Shown: positions 46,668 to 58,900 of the stretch, piece by piece
Numbering within the stretch: position 1 is the first letter of the stretch
How the letters are laid out: every line of letters starts with the position of its first letter
Source of the DNA: Brachypodium distachyon
Lineage: Eukaryota > Streptophyta > Magnoliopsida > Poales > Poaceae
Direction: 5' to 3'
Assembly: GCF_000005505.3 (NCBI RefSeq)
Contig: NC_016133.3
Location: 52,603,237 to 52,667,236 of the forward strand
DNA length: 64,000 bases
Translations under genes and position numbers: made by a program
The notes under the pieces: generated by a model
Told to the model about the DNA's origin: nothing
Databases searched by the model: none
What the model saw: the letters and a program-made list of their open reading frames with translations, nothing else

Positions 46668-48196
46668 CAGTCAGTATGTGCGTGCTTATCAGTGCTACTG
46701 CTGCATCGATCGGTCAGAGCCCGGCTGCTCTAAGCTCGGTTTGGATGGTGTGCTCGTGCGTGAATGATCTGAGCTAAGCGGAGAAACCTGAGATACTAGT
46801 TATAGGAAGTTTAGCCCGCATCCGGACGCGCTGCCTTATCGTAGTTTATATGCGATCCATGGAATGCGGCCGGCATCTCTGCCTCACACATGCACGCCAC
46901 GCCACGCACCCATCGAGAGTTGCTGCGAACCTCGGTCGATCTGGTTAATTCATCGTTATCTGCGACGCAGACTGATCGATGTACCGGAAACTTTGTATTT
47001 TTGCTCGTGGGCTCTTCGACTTACCTGGCTGCGTTACGGCCTGTGGCTGTGGGGTAGCAGGAGCGGTACAAGACGACAGGTGAATGGCACTCCATCAGGA
47101 TCAGGTCCCAGAGTCGGTCGTACGTCCTCTAACCGCAAGTTTTTATTTTCAGGCACCAATGATGGTGAGAAGTTTGTCCATCCAAACATTCAAAACAAAA
47201 AGGTTCAAACAAATTTGTCCATCCAATTAGTGGAGTATTCATCATCTTAGGGCTCATTTGGTTACCGGTAAAAATACAATATTCCCTCGAAACGGCCGGA
47301 CTCATCTTAAACTCCGCGCGCGATATTTTTCTTTTGGGATCAACCGTTCTGTTTTTCTACAGCGTGTACAGAGGACGAGACAGTATAACGGACAAGGCTT
47401 GGATTACTTTTCCTGCTCTTCAGGAAGATTGTCGGTCCGTCAGTCCGGCTGTCCGCTGCGCTTGCGTATTTTACTGTTAAGCTTGGCAATTTGGACGCTG
47501 CTACCTCTGTTAAGGACTTACGGAGCTGCTTCGTTACGCACGGCAGCTGACTAAACAGTCAACAACACGGCTCCGGCCTCACGCGTTAGCGAATGCGTGT
47601 GTCAGTCAAGTCGCGTCCCTCTGTTACTAATTCGAATCTAGTGACTGTTAATGACACAGTTCCGTATCCAGAAATTGGGGTGGTAAGAAATGTGTTTCAG
47701 CAACTACTCCGGCATGCCTGGACGAGCCAGATAATTATACCACGATATTCACTTCATTTGGTGTTTCAGCAACTGAAAATTCACGGGCATAGTTGCATGA
47801 CCATCGAACAAAGATAATCTTTGATGATAGAGCAGTTTAAAACTTTAAATAGCTAATTATGGTTTTCAGACAATCCCAAGAGTTTTTCCATCAGTACAAG
47901 CATAGTAGTCCTACTAAGAAAGGATTGCTTGCAAACATACGCCTCCGCCACAAGCATTCTCTAGCAAAGCAGGCGCTGCTTGGCTGGTAATTTCTCAGCT
48001 CGTACGTGCGCCTTCGACGACCAGAGAACAAAGCCATGTCGGCGGTCGGCAGCATCCAACTCCATCGAGATTTTCATGTGTACCTCGCCCTGGATTTCTG
48101 CGGCGAAGAAAACAAGATCTGTAAGTGAAAAATCGCATGCTGTGAAAATGATAGGATCGATCTCGTGTCTCGTCCTATGGAAATCATGAGCGATTT
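46668..48196. other. Intergenic between GLR and helicase genes
   Basis: A TATA-like word (CTATAACTAG on the minus strand near 46800) could serve GLR. GTGTTTCAGCAACT occurs twice near 47690 and 47762. No gene recognised. Confidence 0.4.
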
Positions 48197-51100
48197 TTAT
48201 ACCCCAGAGCGTGACCCGCCGCCTATACGGAGGGCACCCATTTCCATATTGAGCACATTCTCTACTTCATCCAGCTCGATGACGGCCTTGATGATAGCGC
48301 GCGAGAGGTCGTTGTCGTCGTTGGCGTTGAAGAAGCAGCCTCTGTCCTTCGCATCCGCCACAATCTTCTGCCAGATCGTCTTGCTGCTCACCAATGTAGT
48401 CGCGTTGCCTAGGATCCAGAGGCAGTGCCTGCGAAACACGCACAACACAACACAAAATTAACAATCACGCACTTCACCAAGATAGAACAAACCAGCCGGG
48501 AGGGAGTGGGAGAATGGACTCACTTGGCCCTCGTCAGCGCGACGTTGGTGCGGTTCACGTTGTTGAGGAAGCCGACGGACCCGGCGGCGTTGCTCCGCAC
48601 GGTGGAGATGATGATGATGTCCTCCTCGGCGCCCTGGAACCCGTCCACGGACCGGACCTTCACGGAGAACTCCCCGGGGCGCACCTCGTACGTTTTGCCG
48701 AGCTTCTCCTGGATGGCGCGCACCTGGCCCTTGTACGGCGACACCACGCCCACGCTGAGCTTCCTCCTTGTCTCCATACACTCTGCGTCCACAGCCCATT
48801 CACGAGAGAACGCAGATTAAAAGGGAAGGGAAACAACAAACTTTGATCGATGCATGTGCTACTCACTGGCGATGAACTCGCCTGCGTACGTACCTTTGAA
48901 CAATCTTTGCACGATCCGGGTCACCGCGGCCACCTCGATGGTGTTGACGAGGCTCTTGTCGAACTTGCCGGTGCTCTCCTTTCCACCCTCGATGTTGATG
49001 AACGAGTAGGACCCGTACATTGGGCCCGTAAGGTGCTTCCTCTCGTAGTCTCTTTTCAGGACGTTCTCGCCATCGGTGATCCTGCTCTCGTAGAAGCTCG
49101 ACACCGGGAACTTGCTTATCCCCGGGTGCATCCTGTACTGCACGTCTAGCAGGTGCTTTGGGTGCCCCAGTGAACTCAGCCTCTCGAAGAGGCTCCTACC
49201 GAAGCAGGCGTCCTCACAGACCTGCAAGAGCAAAACGTCGAATCAACAGAAATTGTGAAATCATATGTGATGTGTAACATTGGCAAGTGTTTTAGATGAA
49301 ACATTGATGTGGATACTTTGAATAATATGGATATTTAAGTGATGACATGTATCTTGTTTGGACTTAGTGCTTTGCTAGTGGTGTGCTGATCCATTAGTTT
49401 CTTATGTGAAAACATGGTGTGAGTTGTGTGAAACTTACCCTGAGTCAAGTCGTGTACTTATGCTCGTACTGGTTATTTGTGTGTTCGCTTTCAGGTGTTG
49501 TCGGAGGTAGAAGAACGTGGTCGATGACGGGATCGAGAGACGAAGCTTGGGAAGCTGAGGTCGAGGATCAAGGTCATGCGGGACGTTCGTGCGAAGGAAC
49601 AATGGAAGTGAAGACTACGATGATCCGGGAGGGCACCGGTTTGTCGTATGTTGTTTATGAAGGGGCGCGTAGAGATAAACAAAAAACTTTTCCTACGCGA
49701 ACTCCCAAGATCTAGCCGAGGTAGAAGGCCACGAGGATTACCACTAGACGCGCAGTTGCGGATTATCGATGCGGCGCCTTGATGCAGTGCAGTCCCTCGA
49801 TCCGATCCAGCCGATCCAATCCCACGATCGTCGAAGTGCTGAACGTACAGCACCTCTGCCGGTATCCACACGTGCGAGGAGGAGCTCCGGCGGCGGACTG
49901 CTAGGTCCGGTGCGACGGTTGAACTGAATCGGGTTAGGGTTCTCAACGCATGAGAGTGGAAAAAACCGTGCCCCTTAGGCATCCCACGCCCCTGCTTATA
50001 TATCGAGTGGAAGTGGGCTCCAAGCCTTGTGGCCCATCCACCCTGCGAGTCCAACTCGCATTGTCAGCCCAATTCCAGTTCGGGTCCAACCCGACCAAAT
50101 ATTTGCTCCCGCTCTTAAGTGTGTGACCCCGCAGGCTCATGGCGACTTGGACACGATTGGAGTCCGACTCACAATCGATCAATCGGTAGCGGCTCCTAGC
50201 AGAACGTGCCAACTCCCAAGTACCATCGAGTCATGACGACGTACCTTCCAATGTGACATACGTCTTAGTCTCTTTTGCCTCACGATATACCTTGTCGAAC
50301 TATAGGCGATTAATCGTCATCCCTTTAATACTTCAACTCTCTTCTCGATCCGTGATATACGATTCATCCGACTAACTTTTAGTCGATCGACCCGGTTAAC
50401 AGTTAACCAAGTCGCGCATGGCCATGCTTCCCGAATCATATCACTCGAGAGGGCCCAGAGAATATCTCTCCAGTCGGAGGGGCAAAATCCCATCTTGGTT
50501 ATCCACATCACACAGCTTGATTCTCAATCAACCCGAACTCTGCCTTTATAACTGCCCTGTTACGGAACAACGTTTGACAGAACCTAAGTTGGTGATCCAC
50601 AACTCGGATTGTGCGATAACCTCAGGTCTAAGGATTACATTGATTGAGACATGCAAATGACGACCTACTCGTTGCATCTCAATATGGGTCAGTCCGACTC
50701 GCTAAACTCTTTAGCCAAGTCCGTGTAAGCTGGAATGACATCACCATGCCCATGACAAGTGGAACCGAGTCATCAGCCAACTTTCACATTAGTCTAGGTT
50801 ATGTGTCCAGCACAACCTCAATGACTAAGGACAATTTAGTATGAACAACATGAATACATAGTTCCACAATCAAATCACATATTCAATGATACATATCAGA
50901 TGTTCAAACAAGGACAACTTAATAATATTTATGAATACATTGGGAATTACATCATACATGATTGCCTCTAGGGCATATTCCCAACAGTTTATACCGGAGA
51001 TGTACGGTATTGGAGATATTCGATACGTGATGGTCGAGTTTTGAAGACATCACAAAAAGAGTTGATGGCATGAAGTGACATCGAGGTGAAGATATGTAGG

Positions 51101-54100
51101 TCCAGCCGTAGCTGGATGAGAGCTGTTTAAAGATTAAACAGTAGCGTCATCAAGATGGCGTCGGATGGAAAAGTGATCCACATAAAAGTTGTGTGCATCG
51201 TCAAGACGAACAACTTTGCTTTTGGAGTCATCTCAATCCGAGGTCGTATGAGGGCCCCACGGGCAAAATACTGACCGGGACAGAGGAGTCCGTGTTGGAT
51301 TCGGATTCGGTTTAGGGTTGCGAATTTTCCCTTATAAATAGAGGGCATCCTAGCTAGGGTTTTAGCAAGGACGTGAGGGAACTCAAAGTTTTGGATCTAG
51401 ATCAATTCTTGGAGAGTTCTTGGATGCATGGTTGCATCTTTTGTAATCGATCGACATCGTTGCAATAAAGAGATTCGTTGGCGGTGTCATCTCTGTTCTT
51501 CTCGGATCTTCGTGAAATCTTCGTGCTAGATCTTTGTAATACTTTGGTGCAGGTTCATCACAAGTTCATAATACTTTGCTGCAGATTTATCACGAGATCA
51601 AGAGAAGATTGCGATTAATTCATCTTTCTTGTTATTCCTCGAAATTGGTTTTAGATTAATCCTCGTAACTTTCTGTCAGCTGTTACTATTTTGATCATAT
51701 ATTTTGATTGGTAAGTCCGATTGAGCTGATTCTTGTTGCGTTGATTAGATAATTTTAATACCTTTCTTTTCCATACTCATACGGTTTTTTTTGTTCATCC
51801 AATCAAAAGTTACGGCTGTTTTACTATCACGGACAGAAAGGTGATTTAGGGTTTGAACTTTCGGAAAAAGTTTTAATTTGCTTCCGCGCAATCATTCACC
51901 CCCCTCTGTTTGCTTATCTCGATCTCACAGAAATCATAAATTGTTAATATCTCTAACAAGAGCTGGTACGAGTTTCAGTCAGATCACCTTGCTTTTCACA
52001 AGAGCCGGTAGCTGGTACTCGTCTCCGACGAGAACAGCGAGACGGATGCCAGGAATCTGCAAAGGCAACAGCGACTCGCACTCCTTCAGCTGCGCTGCCT
52101 CGTCGACGACAAGGAGGTCGAACGGCTCGGCCTTTTGCAGGTAGTGCAGACGAGATGAGCTCGACGCAGTGCAGAGTACGCTTTTGCAGCTCCTCAGCAA
52201 GAAATCCTCGATCGACCGCTTTTCATAAACCTCTGGAAGATCAAAGTTGTTGGACAGGTCATTTAACCTCTCGATGCCGAGGGATCTGGCCTGCTTAAGC
52301 TCTGTACGCACGCTGTCTTGCACATATACCACGAGACTCCGAAACAAACAGCTGGTTTCTCCATCTGTGTCTCTGATTCTGAACAGTGTTTCCAGCTGCT
52401 TGTCTGGCTCATGCTGCGCTAGTCTCCCAAACTCTTTAAGCAAGCGCAGAACCTCGGTCATGTAACGGAAATTCTGTCCAGCTGTTGCAGATCTAGGGAG
52501 ATCATTGCAGAAAATCTCGATGCAGTTAGCCAGACTACTCTCGACTTCCTTGTAGTGACTTAGGAAGTCGTCCTTGAATGACATTTTCTGAATTCTCTTC
52601 TTTTTAGCAAGATCCTCCTTTGCCTCCACCATTTTGTTCTTATCCTTCTTAGCACGTTCCTCCTTTTCCTGCCTAGCAAGTTCCTCGATCTCCCTTTCGA
52701 TCTGCTGAACATACGAATCGTACTGAGGCAAAGGTTCCTCGAGAATTCGTACCATGGAACTCAAGCAGTTTGTCCACCCTGCACCTGGCATCAAGCACTT
52801 TTGGAGACGGCGAACGCGCTTCTCCAAGAAAATCTTCCCGGGGCTCTGATCCACGTTCATCCGATCCTCGTTGCCGAACAACACAACATCGCTCAAAAAG
52901 CATTTCTTCCCACTGCTGCCGCCACAGGAATCCTCGACGAGGCTGAGGACCCGAGACGCGACCTCCACGACCGCAGTGTTGGTCGGAGCACAGGTCAGTG
53001 TTCTGTGGTTCTTGACCATCATGGACCATAGTAGAGTGCTGATGGTCTTCGTCTTCCCTGTCCCTGGAGGACCCCATATCAGACGCACCTGACACGTATC
53101 TGGCTGCTCCATTGATGAGACAGTCGAGTACTGCCCTCCGTTGGGACCCGTTGAGCTTGAAATTTTCAACGTCAAGTTCTCTGTCTGGCAAATATAATGG
53201 TAATTCCGATTCGTCCTCCTGGCCAACCAACAATAAAAAAAAAGAACACTTAAAACAACAGTTGAAACATGCTAGAAATAAGTAAGAAAACAGAGTTCAT
53301 ACCCTCGGAGCATAATTTACAATCTTCGCAATGATGCTAGTGTTCCTGTGACAAGCAACCTCCACATCCAGTGCATTCCATATACGATTGTAAGTCGTCA
53401 TGTTGATCAGGAACACCGCGACAAGAGGCAATACGAACTCTCCTCTCCCGCCGCGTTCATGGACAGGCCTACCTGACAGCCTTACTATGGCTCTGCCGTT
53501 CGCGTCCTCGGCCTTCAACACTGAGGCGATCACATAACGCACCTTGCTACTACCCAATTGCGAGATATGCTTCGGCTTCTGATCCGTCAGCAATAGTACA
53601 TCGGCGTCCTTCAGGGCATAAACTTCCCCCGGATTTATTTTGGGGTCAGCCTTCTTCACCAGGATGCTGAAAATCGACTGCTCTGAATCTGAAGAAAGTC
53701 CCTCGATCCGGACAAATTCAGTTGCTGGTGCGTGCTTGATGCCCTCCAGCGCCGAAGAGAGATCGGCACGAGTTTCTTCTATCAGTGGTACGGTGAATGA
53801 GCCCATGTACTCCTTTAGAGATGTAAAAGTGCTCGGTACTTTCTTAACCTGAAGTGGAGATTAGCCATGATTTGGTTGGTTTTCTGAGCTTACAGAATAA
53901 CAGTACAGTGTCGAAAGCCGGATCACTGTAGTATTCTTTTTTTCAAAAACAAAATTCTAAACCGTCTCTTTTATAATGCTAAGTTTGCAATCAATGCTTT
54001 CTGATAAATTAAACTGAAAATGTCACTGTATAATAAGTATAGGGACTAATTAACTTACTTGAAAAGGCGATTCAATCTGGTAATGACTATTTATGTTACA

Positions 54101-54891
54101 TATGATTTAAATTACGGAGTAGATCAGATAGAACAAACTGAAAATAAAGTTGCAAGAGACGCATAAGGTGAAAAACTAGCTACTCCTTCCGTTACAAAAT
54201 ATAATACTTTTGACCGCCAAATTATGTACTTATATGATAAATATTTCGTACTCACTCCGTCTCATATTAAGTGTCTCAAATTTGTTCAAATACGGATGTA
54301 TCTATACATAAAAAGCGTCTAGATACATGTAATATTTCGACACTAAATATGGGACGGAGGAAGTATCCATAAGTACAATATTTCGTATCGATAAGTACAA
54401 TATTTCACAAGAAGGTGTTGTTGAATAAAGGAGTACATGCCCGGGTTACTAGACGCGTATATCTAATGAAGCTGAGAGTTAACAATTCATAGACCCTTGC
54501 AACAAGCATTAAAAGACACAAAAACCTTGATTTGTATAGATACAATATCACAACAAGTATTCTACACGCCCGCGTAGTTCTGAAAACGTAGACGGTTTAT
54601 TTTGACGAGCAGGCATGAGTTCATGTTCCCATTTCTTGGCCAATAACAGTATTTCCGCTATGGGCATGTAACCTAGTTCTTCATTCCAAAAGCAAACGAA
54701 GATAAACATACAGGTTCGCTGGAACGACTCGCCTTTTTCTTGAAGAGGTTCCTGTTGAGCACTTCCTGAAGTGACCACGAGAACATCTGCTTCTCCAAGT
54801 CGCTCTGCGCCCACGTGCTGTACCTGCTATCATTTGTTGACCCCGCCGCCTTCTCAATTCGCCGCACCAGAACAAGGTCGTCGTCGCTCAT
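48197..54891 (-). CDS. SEN1/MAA3-type SF1B helicase, frameshifted
   Basis: Six exons in transcript order: 54712-54891, 53303-53848, 51988-53218, 48894-49221, 48524-48782, 48197-48428; borders are GT-AG. The ATG is at 54891 (MSDDDLVL); farther upstream only TTG is available. About 925 residues if the frame is repaired. Walker [11 protein letters not shown] (about 53065), DEAAQL of motif II (about 52110), VGDEYQLPA of motif III (about 52010), QYRMHP (about 49140), [10 protein letters not shown] of motif V (about 48640) and NVALTRAK of motif VI (about 48535) are all present. The family (SEN1, UPF1-like, MAGATAMA3) unwinds RNA/DNA hybrids in termination, decay or splicing. In exon 3 the frame reading [14 protein letters not shown] moves to the frame of [10 protein letters not shown] near 53115-53122, best explained by loss of two bases from a TGTG. 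This would truncate the protein before the ATPase core, so the gene is a recent pseudogene or the sequence has an error there. The exon-4 donor could instead be at about 48859. Intron 3 contains nested solo LTRs. Confidence 0.75.
49249..49253. repeat. Target-site duplication GAAAT, left (partner 51930-51934)
   Basis: The five bases GAAAT directly precede the outer LTR and recur directly after it. Confidence 0.85.
49653..49657. repeat. Target-site duplication GTTTA, left (partner 50987-50991)
   Basis: The five bases GTTTA directly precede the inner LTR and recur directly after it. Confidence 0.88.
49658..50986 (-). mobile_element. Inner solo LTR (Copia-type) nested in the outer LTR
   Basis: On the minus strand it reads TGTTGGGAATATGCCCTAGA ... 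CGCGCCCCTTCA, a well-known Copia LTR opening in pooid grasses. It is flanked by GTTTA at 49653-49657 and 50987-50991, a perfect 5-bp target duplication. Length is 1329 bp. Its own promoter word TATATAAGC (49994-50002, minus) points the same way as the helicase gene. It is younger than the outer LTR, since it interrupts it. Confidence 0.9.
53849..54711 (-). other. Helicase intron 1 carrying MITEs
   Basis: The 863-bp intron between exons 1 and 2 is AT-rich. It holds a complete Stowaway MITE (54250-54365) and, next to it, the left end of another (TACTCCTTCCGTTACAAAAT at 54181) that is probably truncated. Confidence 0.6.
54250..54365. mobile_element. Stowaway MITE in helicase intron 1
   Basis: Spans 54252-54363 from CTCACTCCGTCTCATATTAAG to ATGGGACGGAGGAAG, flanked by TA on both sides. 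The interior TTGTTCAAATACGGATG and AGATACATGTAATATTTCGAC is the same subfamily as the copy at 2502. Confidence 0.85.
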
Positions 54892-55360
54892 CTTGCCCCT
54901 CCCACACGCTCCCAACTCTGGCGAATGAAAGCTCTGCTCGGTCGAGAGCTTTGAAGATGCGTGCGTGGATCTGTTCAGGTCAGGATTTAAAGGGCAGGGA
55001 AGGGAGCCGGTTGGATTCCGGCTGCCAATTAATTTTTAGTTGGGATGCGAAGAGCCAAGGGATTCAGTAATTAACGCAAGCGCGCTCCTTTCAGTTTCGC
55101 AATGGTAATGGCGGATCGAGGGGAAACCGGGAAATGCTTCGGATGCTGCTGCACGTTTTATTTGGACCCTGCTTGAATGTTGAACTAAATACCAATACTC
55201 TCCATAAAAAAAAATCAACAGCAGTTCGTGCATAACTTTTTGATTCTCGAACGTCAAAACATGAACTACGTGATGGTATACTACTCGCATGTCCAGTTGT
55301 CCACGACCCCACCTCCTGGTCAAAACCCGTACTGTTTCGTTCATTTCTCGGGTTTACTAC

Positions 55361-55447
55361 TACTCACTCCGTTCCAAAATAAGTGACATGAATTTGTATA
55401 AGAATCCATACAAAATCTGCGTCAGTTATTTTGGGACGGAGAAATTA
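55361..55447. mobile_element. Short Stowaway-type MITE
   Basis: CTCACTCCGTTCCAAAATAAG at 55363 pairs with CAGTTATTTTGGGACGGAG at the other end, with TA on both flanks. At about 83 bp it is little more than two inverted repeats. Confidence 0.75.
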
Positions 55448-55535
55448 TTTGGTTTGTAATTGATGGTATATACCGTCTGAATTTTCTGTGGAGTACTTGG
55501 TTTGTAATTGATGGTACATACTATCTAAATTGATA

Positions 55536-55595
55536 TACTTCCTTCGTTCAAAAATAAGTGATATGACGTCATTTTATTTTGGGACGAAGGGAGTA
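55536..55595. mobile_element. Very short Stowaway-type MITE
   Basis: CTTCCTTCGTTCAAAAATAAG at 55538 is followed almost at once by its complement TTATTTTGGGACGAAGGGAG, with TA on both sides. At 56 bp it is a nearly pure hairpin. Confidence 0.75.
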
Positions 55596-55921
55596 TGGAA
55601 TTGCACTGTGAATTAACAAGGGGGAGTGGGTACCAGATTGTCAGATTATAATGCACGGAATGGAACTGATTTACGTGCTATTTTTGCAGTGAAGGTTTAA
55701 AGTTAGCTTAGCCACTAAGCTACGAACTGACCGATGAAAGCCCTCCAAACGCACGAAAACGAGCTCTCAAACCAAGCAAACCACCCCCGCAACAAGACAC
55801 GTTCGCTCGCCTGCTCTTCCCCGTTCAAAAGCTCAGAAATCAGCAATTCAGAACTCCCGAGACAAAACAAAAGGGGGAAAACCATATTCAAAACCTCCCC
55901 AAACCCTCATCCACCGTCGCC

Positions 55922-58900
55922 ATGGACAGGGCACCGCCGCGCGGCGCAACCCGCGACGCCGTGGGCCAGCGGTGGCTCGCCGTCTTCGCCTTCCAGGCCG
56001 CGCTCTCGGCCGCCGCCTCCGTTGTCCACCTCGCTGCCTCGCCGCGACGCCGCCACCCTCGCCTCGGGGTGCCCCCGGCCCTCCTACTCGCGCTGCACCC
56101 GCTCCTCTCCTGCGCCGCCACGGGACTCCTCGCGCTCGCCTTCCTCATCTCCGCGTCGCCCCACCCGCGCCCACCACCGGTACCACTGCGCGCCCTCGCG
56201 GCGTCCTTCCTCGCTGCTGCTGGCGCGCTCTTCGTGGGCGCCGCGGCGTCGCTGGTCCCCGAGGACGCCGGCTGGGCTGCCGTCGCGGGGCTGGGATTCC
56301 GCGGCGCCGTGTTCGGCGCCGTGTTCGCTGCTCACTACTTTGGGCGTGGGAGGTGGTTGCTCCAGTTCCCCGTCGTGCAGGTGAGTAAATAGGGGAAAAG
56401 TTAGGGTTTCAATATGTGCTGTTTGGTTCTTCCTAAATTGCTGATTGATTTGGGTATGTTTAGTTTTTAGGCTTAGAATTCATACCAATATGATTAGGAT
56501 TAACTTCATAGGAATGATTGGTGGTGCCAATGACTATTGCTGCTCACTACATTTGATGTTTGTCAAATGTGGTTTGGATTATTGGTATTTTTACGCTGGG
56601 GTTTTGTGATCAGAGGGGGGAATGGGTGCTAGCTAATCTTTTGGTGTTTCAGTTTAGAAATCTAAATCATATAGTTGATGAGACTATTGCGATCTCTGTC
56701 TAATTTCCCGAGGATATTGTATTGCAATTGTCATGGTCGAATTCCCAGGCAGACACCTTGTTTTATCTTAATTCTTATTGGTAGGAGTATGTTTGTAAGA
56801 TCAAAATGGGGTTTACTCCAAACTTAGGGGTTGTGATTTATCAAACCTATGGCTGGTTAATTTTGAGCCCTTAGGAATCTTAGACTTGCTGGGTATCTCA
56901 CTTGCTATATTATAGTTCTTCCCAGCAGTCACTTGCGTATGTTGTCAGTTGTCTTACCTTTTTAACTTGTTTTATTGTCCAGCGACCTCTATTCTACGGA
57001 TTAAAGATGGGGCTTCTGCCATCCATAAAAAGGGCTCTAAAGGTGTCGATTCAGGCTTTCTGCCTTTCACTTGCCCTTACTTTTATTCTTCCTCGGCAAT
57101 TCAGAATTGGAGGAACCATTGGAGGCCAAATTATCACCCAAATCAGTATTTTTGTATTGACCACTGGTGTTTCCTTCTGTTGGGAAATAAGCCATCATTT
57201 TGTCCAGGTTTGTTCTCTGCGAAATGCAAATCAAAACAACTTGCCATAGATACACTGTTTTTTCACTGTCTGGACTCTGCAGCTTCATTCATGTGGAAAT
57301 TTAATACAATTGCTTTCCAATTTCAGGTTGTGCATACAAGAAGGTGCAGTTTTACTCCACCTCAGAGCACTGCTGCTGCAGAGACTAATCCTACTGATTA
57401 TATCCTTGAAACGTTGGAACTAAGTGATCCACGATCGTTGATGCAATATCTAGCATTCCAAGATTTGTGTGCGGTATCTGAATGTAACTTGGAACCTTGG
57501 CGTCGAGCTGCCTTCTTTGAGGAATCTGGTGAAACTTATAAAAGAATTGTCACAGCCTGTTTGAAGCCACTTGAGGAATTCACTTCAAAAATTGCTGAAG
57601 CTCTCGAAGGGTTTTCTAGTGATAAGCCAGAACTGCTGTCACAACAATCCAAGCTCTTTGGGGCATTTAATGATTCACAGGTGATTTGGCAATCATTTTT
57701 TAGTACTTATGAAGTTATAGGTTGTTTTGTCAATCTTGTTTGTGTTCCTTGTTGTAGAAATAATGATACATGCTCCTTGCTAAGGACCATCATCTAGCAA
57801 ATAGTTGGAATCTAATGTTAATGGAGTTGCTTCTTTCTATTTGAATGGGAGGCCATACTTTATAGTCCTCGAATTGAGTATACTTCAAGGCTCAAGCATA
57901 TGTGCATCATGATTGGTTACTCACAGTCATGCTTAATAAACTCGAAATCTGAATAATGAATCACATGATCAGAAAGATTTTGCATCAGAAATGATTACCG
58001 AATGTATTTTACATAGTATGTTGTGTGGGTAAGAGACTTTCCACATTTAATCTTTTCTTGAAAGATATAATAGCTTGACTTCAAGTGTTGAGACCTTTAT
58101 TTGACAATTGGTACGCGCTTTTTAAAACTGATGGTTAATGCTGGCAGCTAGTGTATCAGGACCACATTTATTTTTATGGTGATTAGTATATTTGGGTTCA
58201 TAGGGAGTGTTAGCTATCAGTCTGTGGCATTGCAAATGGCACTATTACTATGCATTTGGACTATTCTGCACCACTTTAGGATACTAGAGTTAGGGTTTCA
58301 GCAACTATGGAAAGTTGGTATGATTGTGAAATACAGCACATGTGATGGAGATGTCCTGGTATGACTGTATGACAAATTGATCTCTAATACATGGATGCAG
58401 TATGCACTGCCGTCGTCTGGTTCTCGAGATCAGTGGGAAATTATGGTTCTTCAATCTACCAAGTGTTAATGAAATAATAGTTCACCATTAACTTGTGGAG
58501 CATGCTTTGCCTCAGAACAAATGGATTGCAGTTACGAGAAACACTCTTTTCCATTTGAAGAAAATTATGACAGGACTATATTGACTTCTATTTAATCAGA
58601 ATATTATCCGGCATTCTCAATATAACTGAATCTGTTGGATTCTCATTTCTACTTTTCGTTCATAGAGGTTAGAATTCATATTACCGATTCTAAGTACCAA
58701 GAATGGAAACTGCTAGCTGGTATGCAGAACTCACATCAGCTTTGACAGTATCTGGAAGCCTGAAACTGTGAAAACGATGTTCAGTTTAGTAGCAGTTCGA
58801 GTTTATTTTTATATATTCCACTACATAAGGGTTTTCCCCATATATTTTTTTGGTTTATCACCAGATGACTACTCATAGAAACTATAAATCACTATCAGTG

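Larger units (their letters stand above)
49254..51929 (+). mobile_element. Outer solo LTR in helicase intron 3
   Basis: The LTR starts TGTGAAATCATATG at 49254 and ends GATCTCACA at 51929 (TG...CA). GAAAT lies directly before (49249-49253) and directly after (51930-51934), a perfect 5-bp target duplication. Removing the inner insertion leaves about 1342 bp. A promoter word TTATAAATAGAGG at about 51332 and an AATAAA word near 51463 show plus orientation, antisense to the host gene. No internal region remains, as expected after LTR-LTR recombination. Confidence 0.85.
54892..55921. promoter_or_regulatory. Shared divergent promoter region, helicase and NDC1
   Basis: The helicase (minus) and NDC1 (plus) genes start 1.03 kb apart, head to head. 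Two short Stowaway-type insertions lie inside. I see no strong TATA box for NDC1, as expected for a housekeeping gene. Confidence 0.4.

Noticed and set aside
49419..50054. Open frames inside the inner solo LTR, both strands
   Set aside because: They lie in LTR sequence and encode no known protein.
52673..53110. Continuation of the upstream helicase frame past the frameshift
   Set aside because: It contains no helicase motif and runs opposite to the well-conserved frame; it is what a ribosome would read after the shift, not a separate gene.
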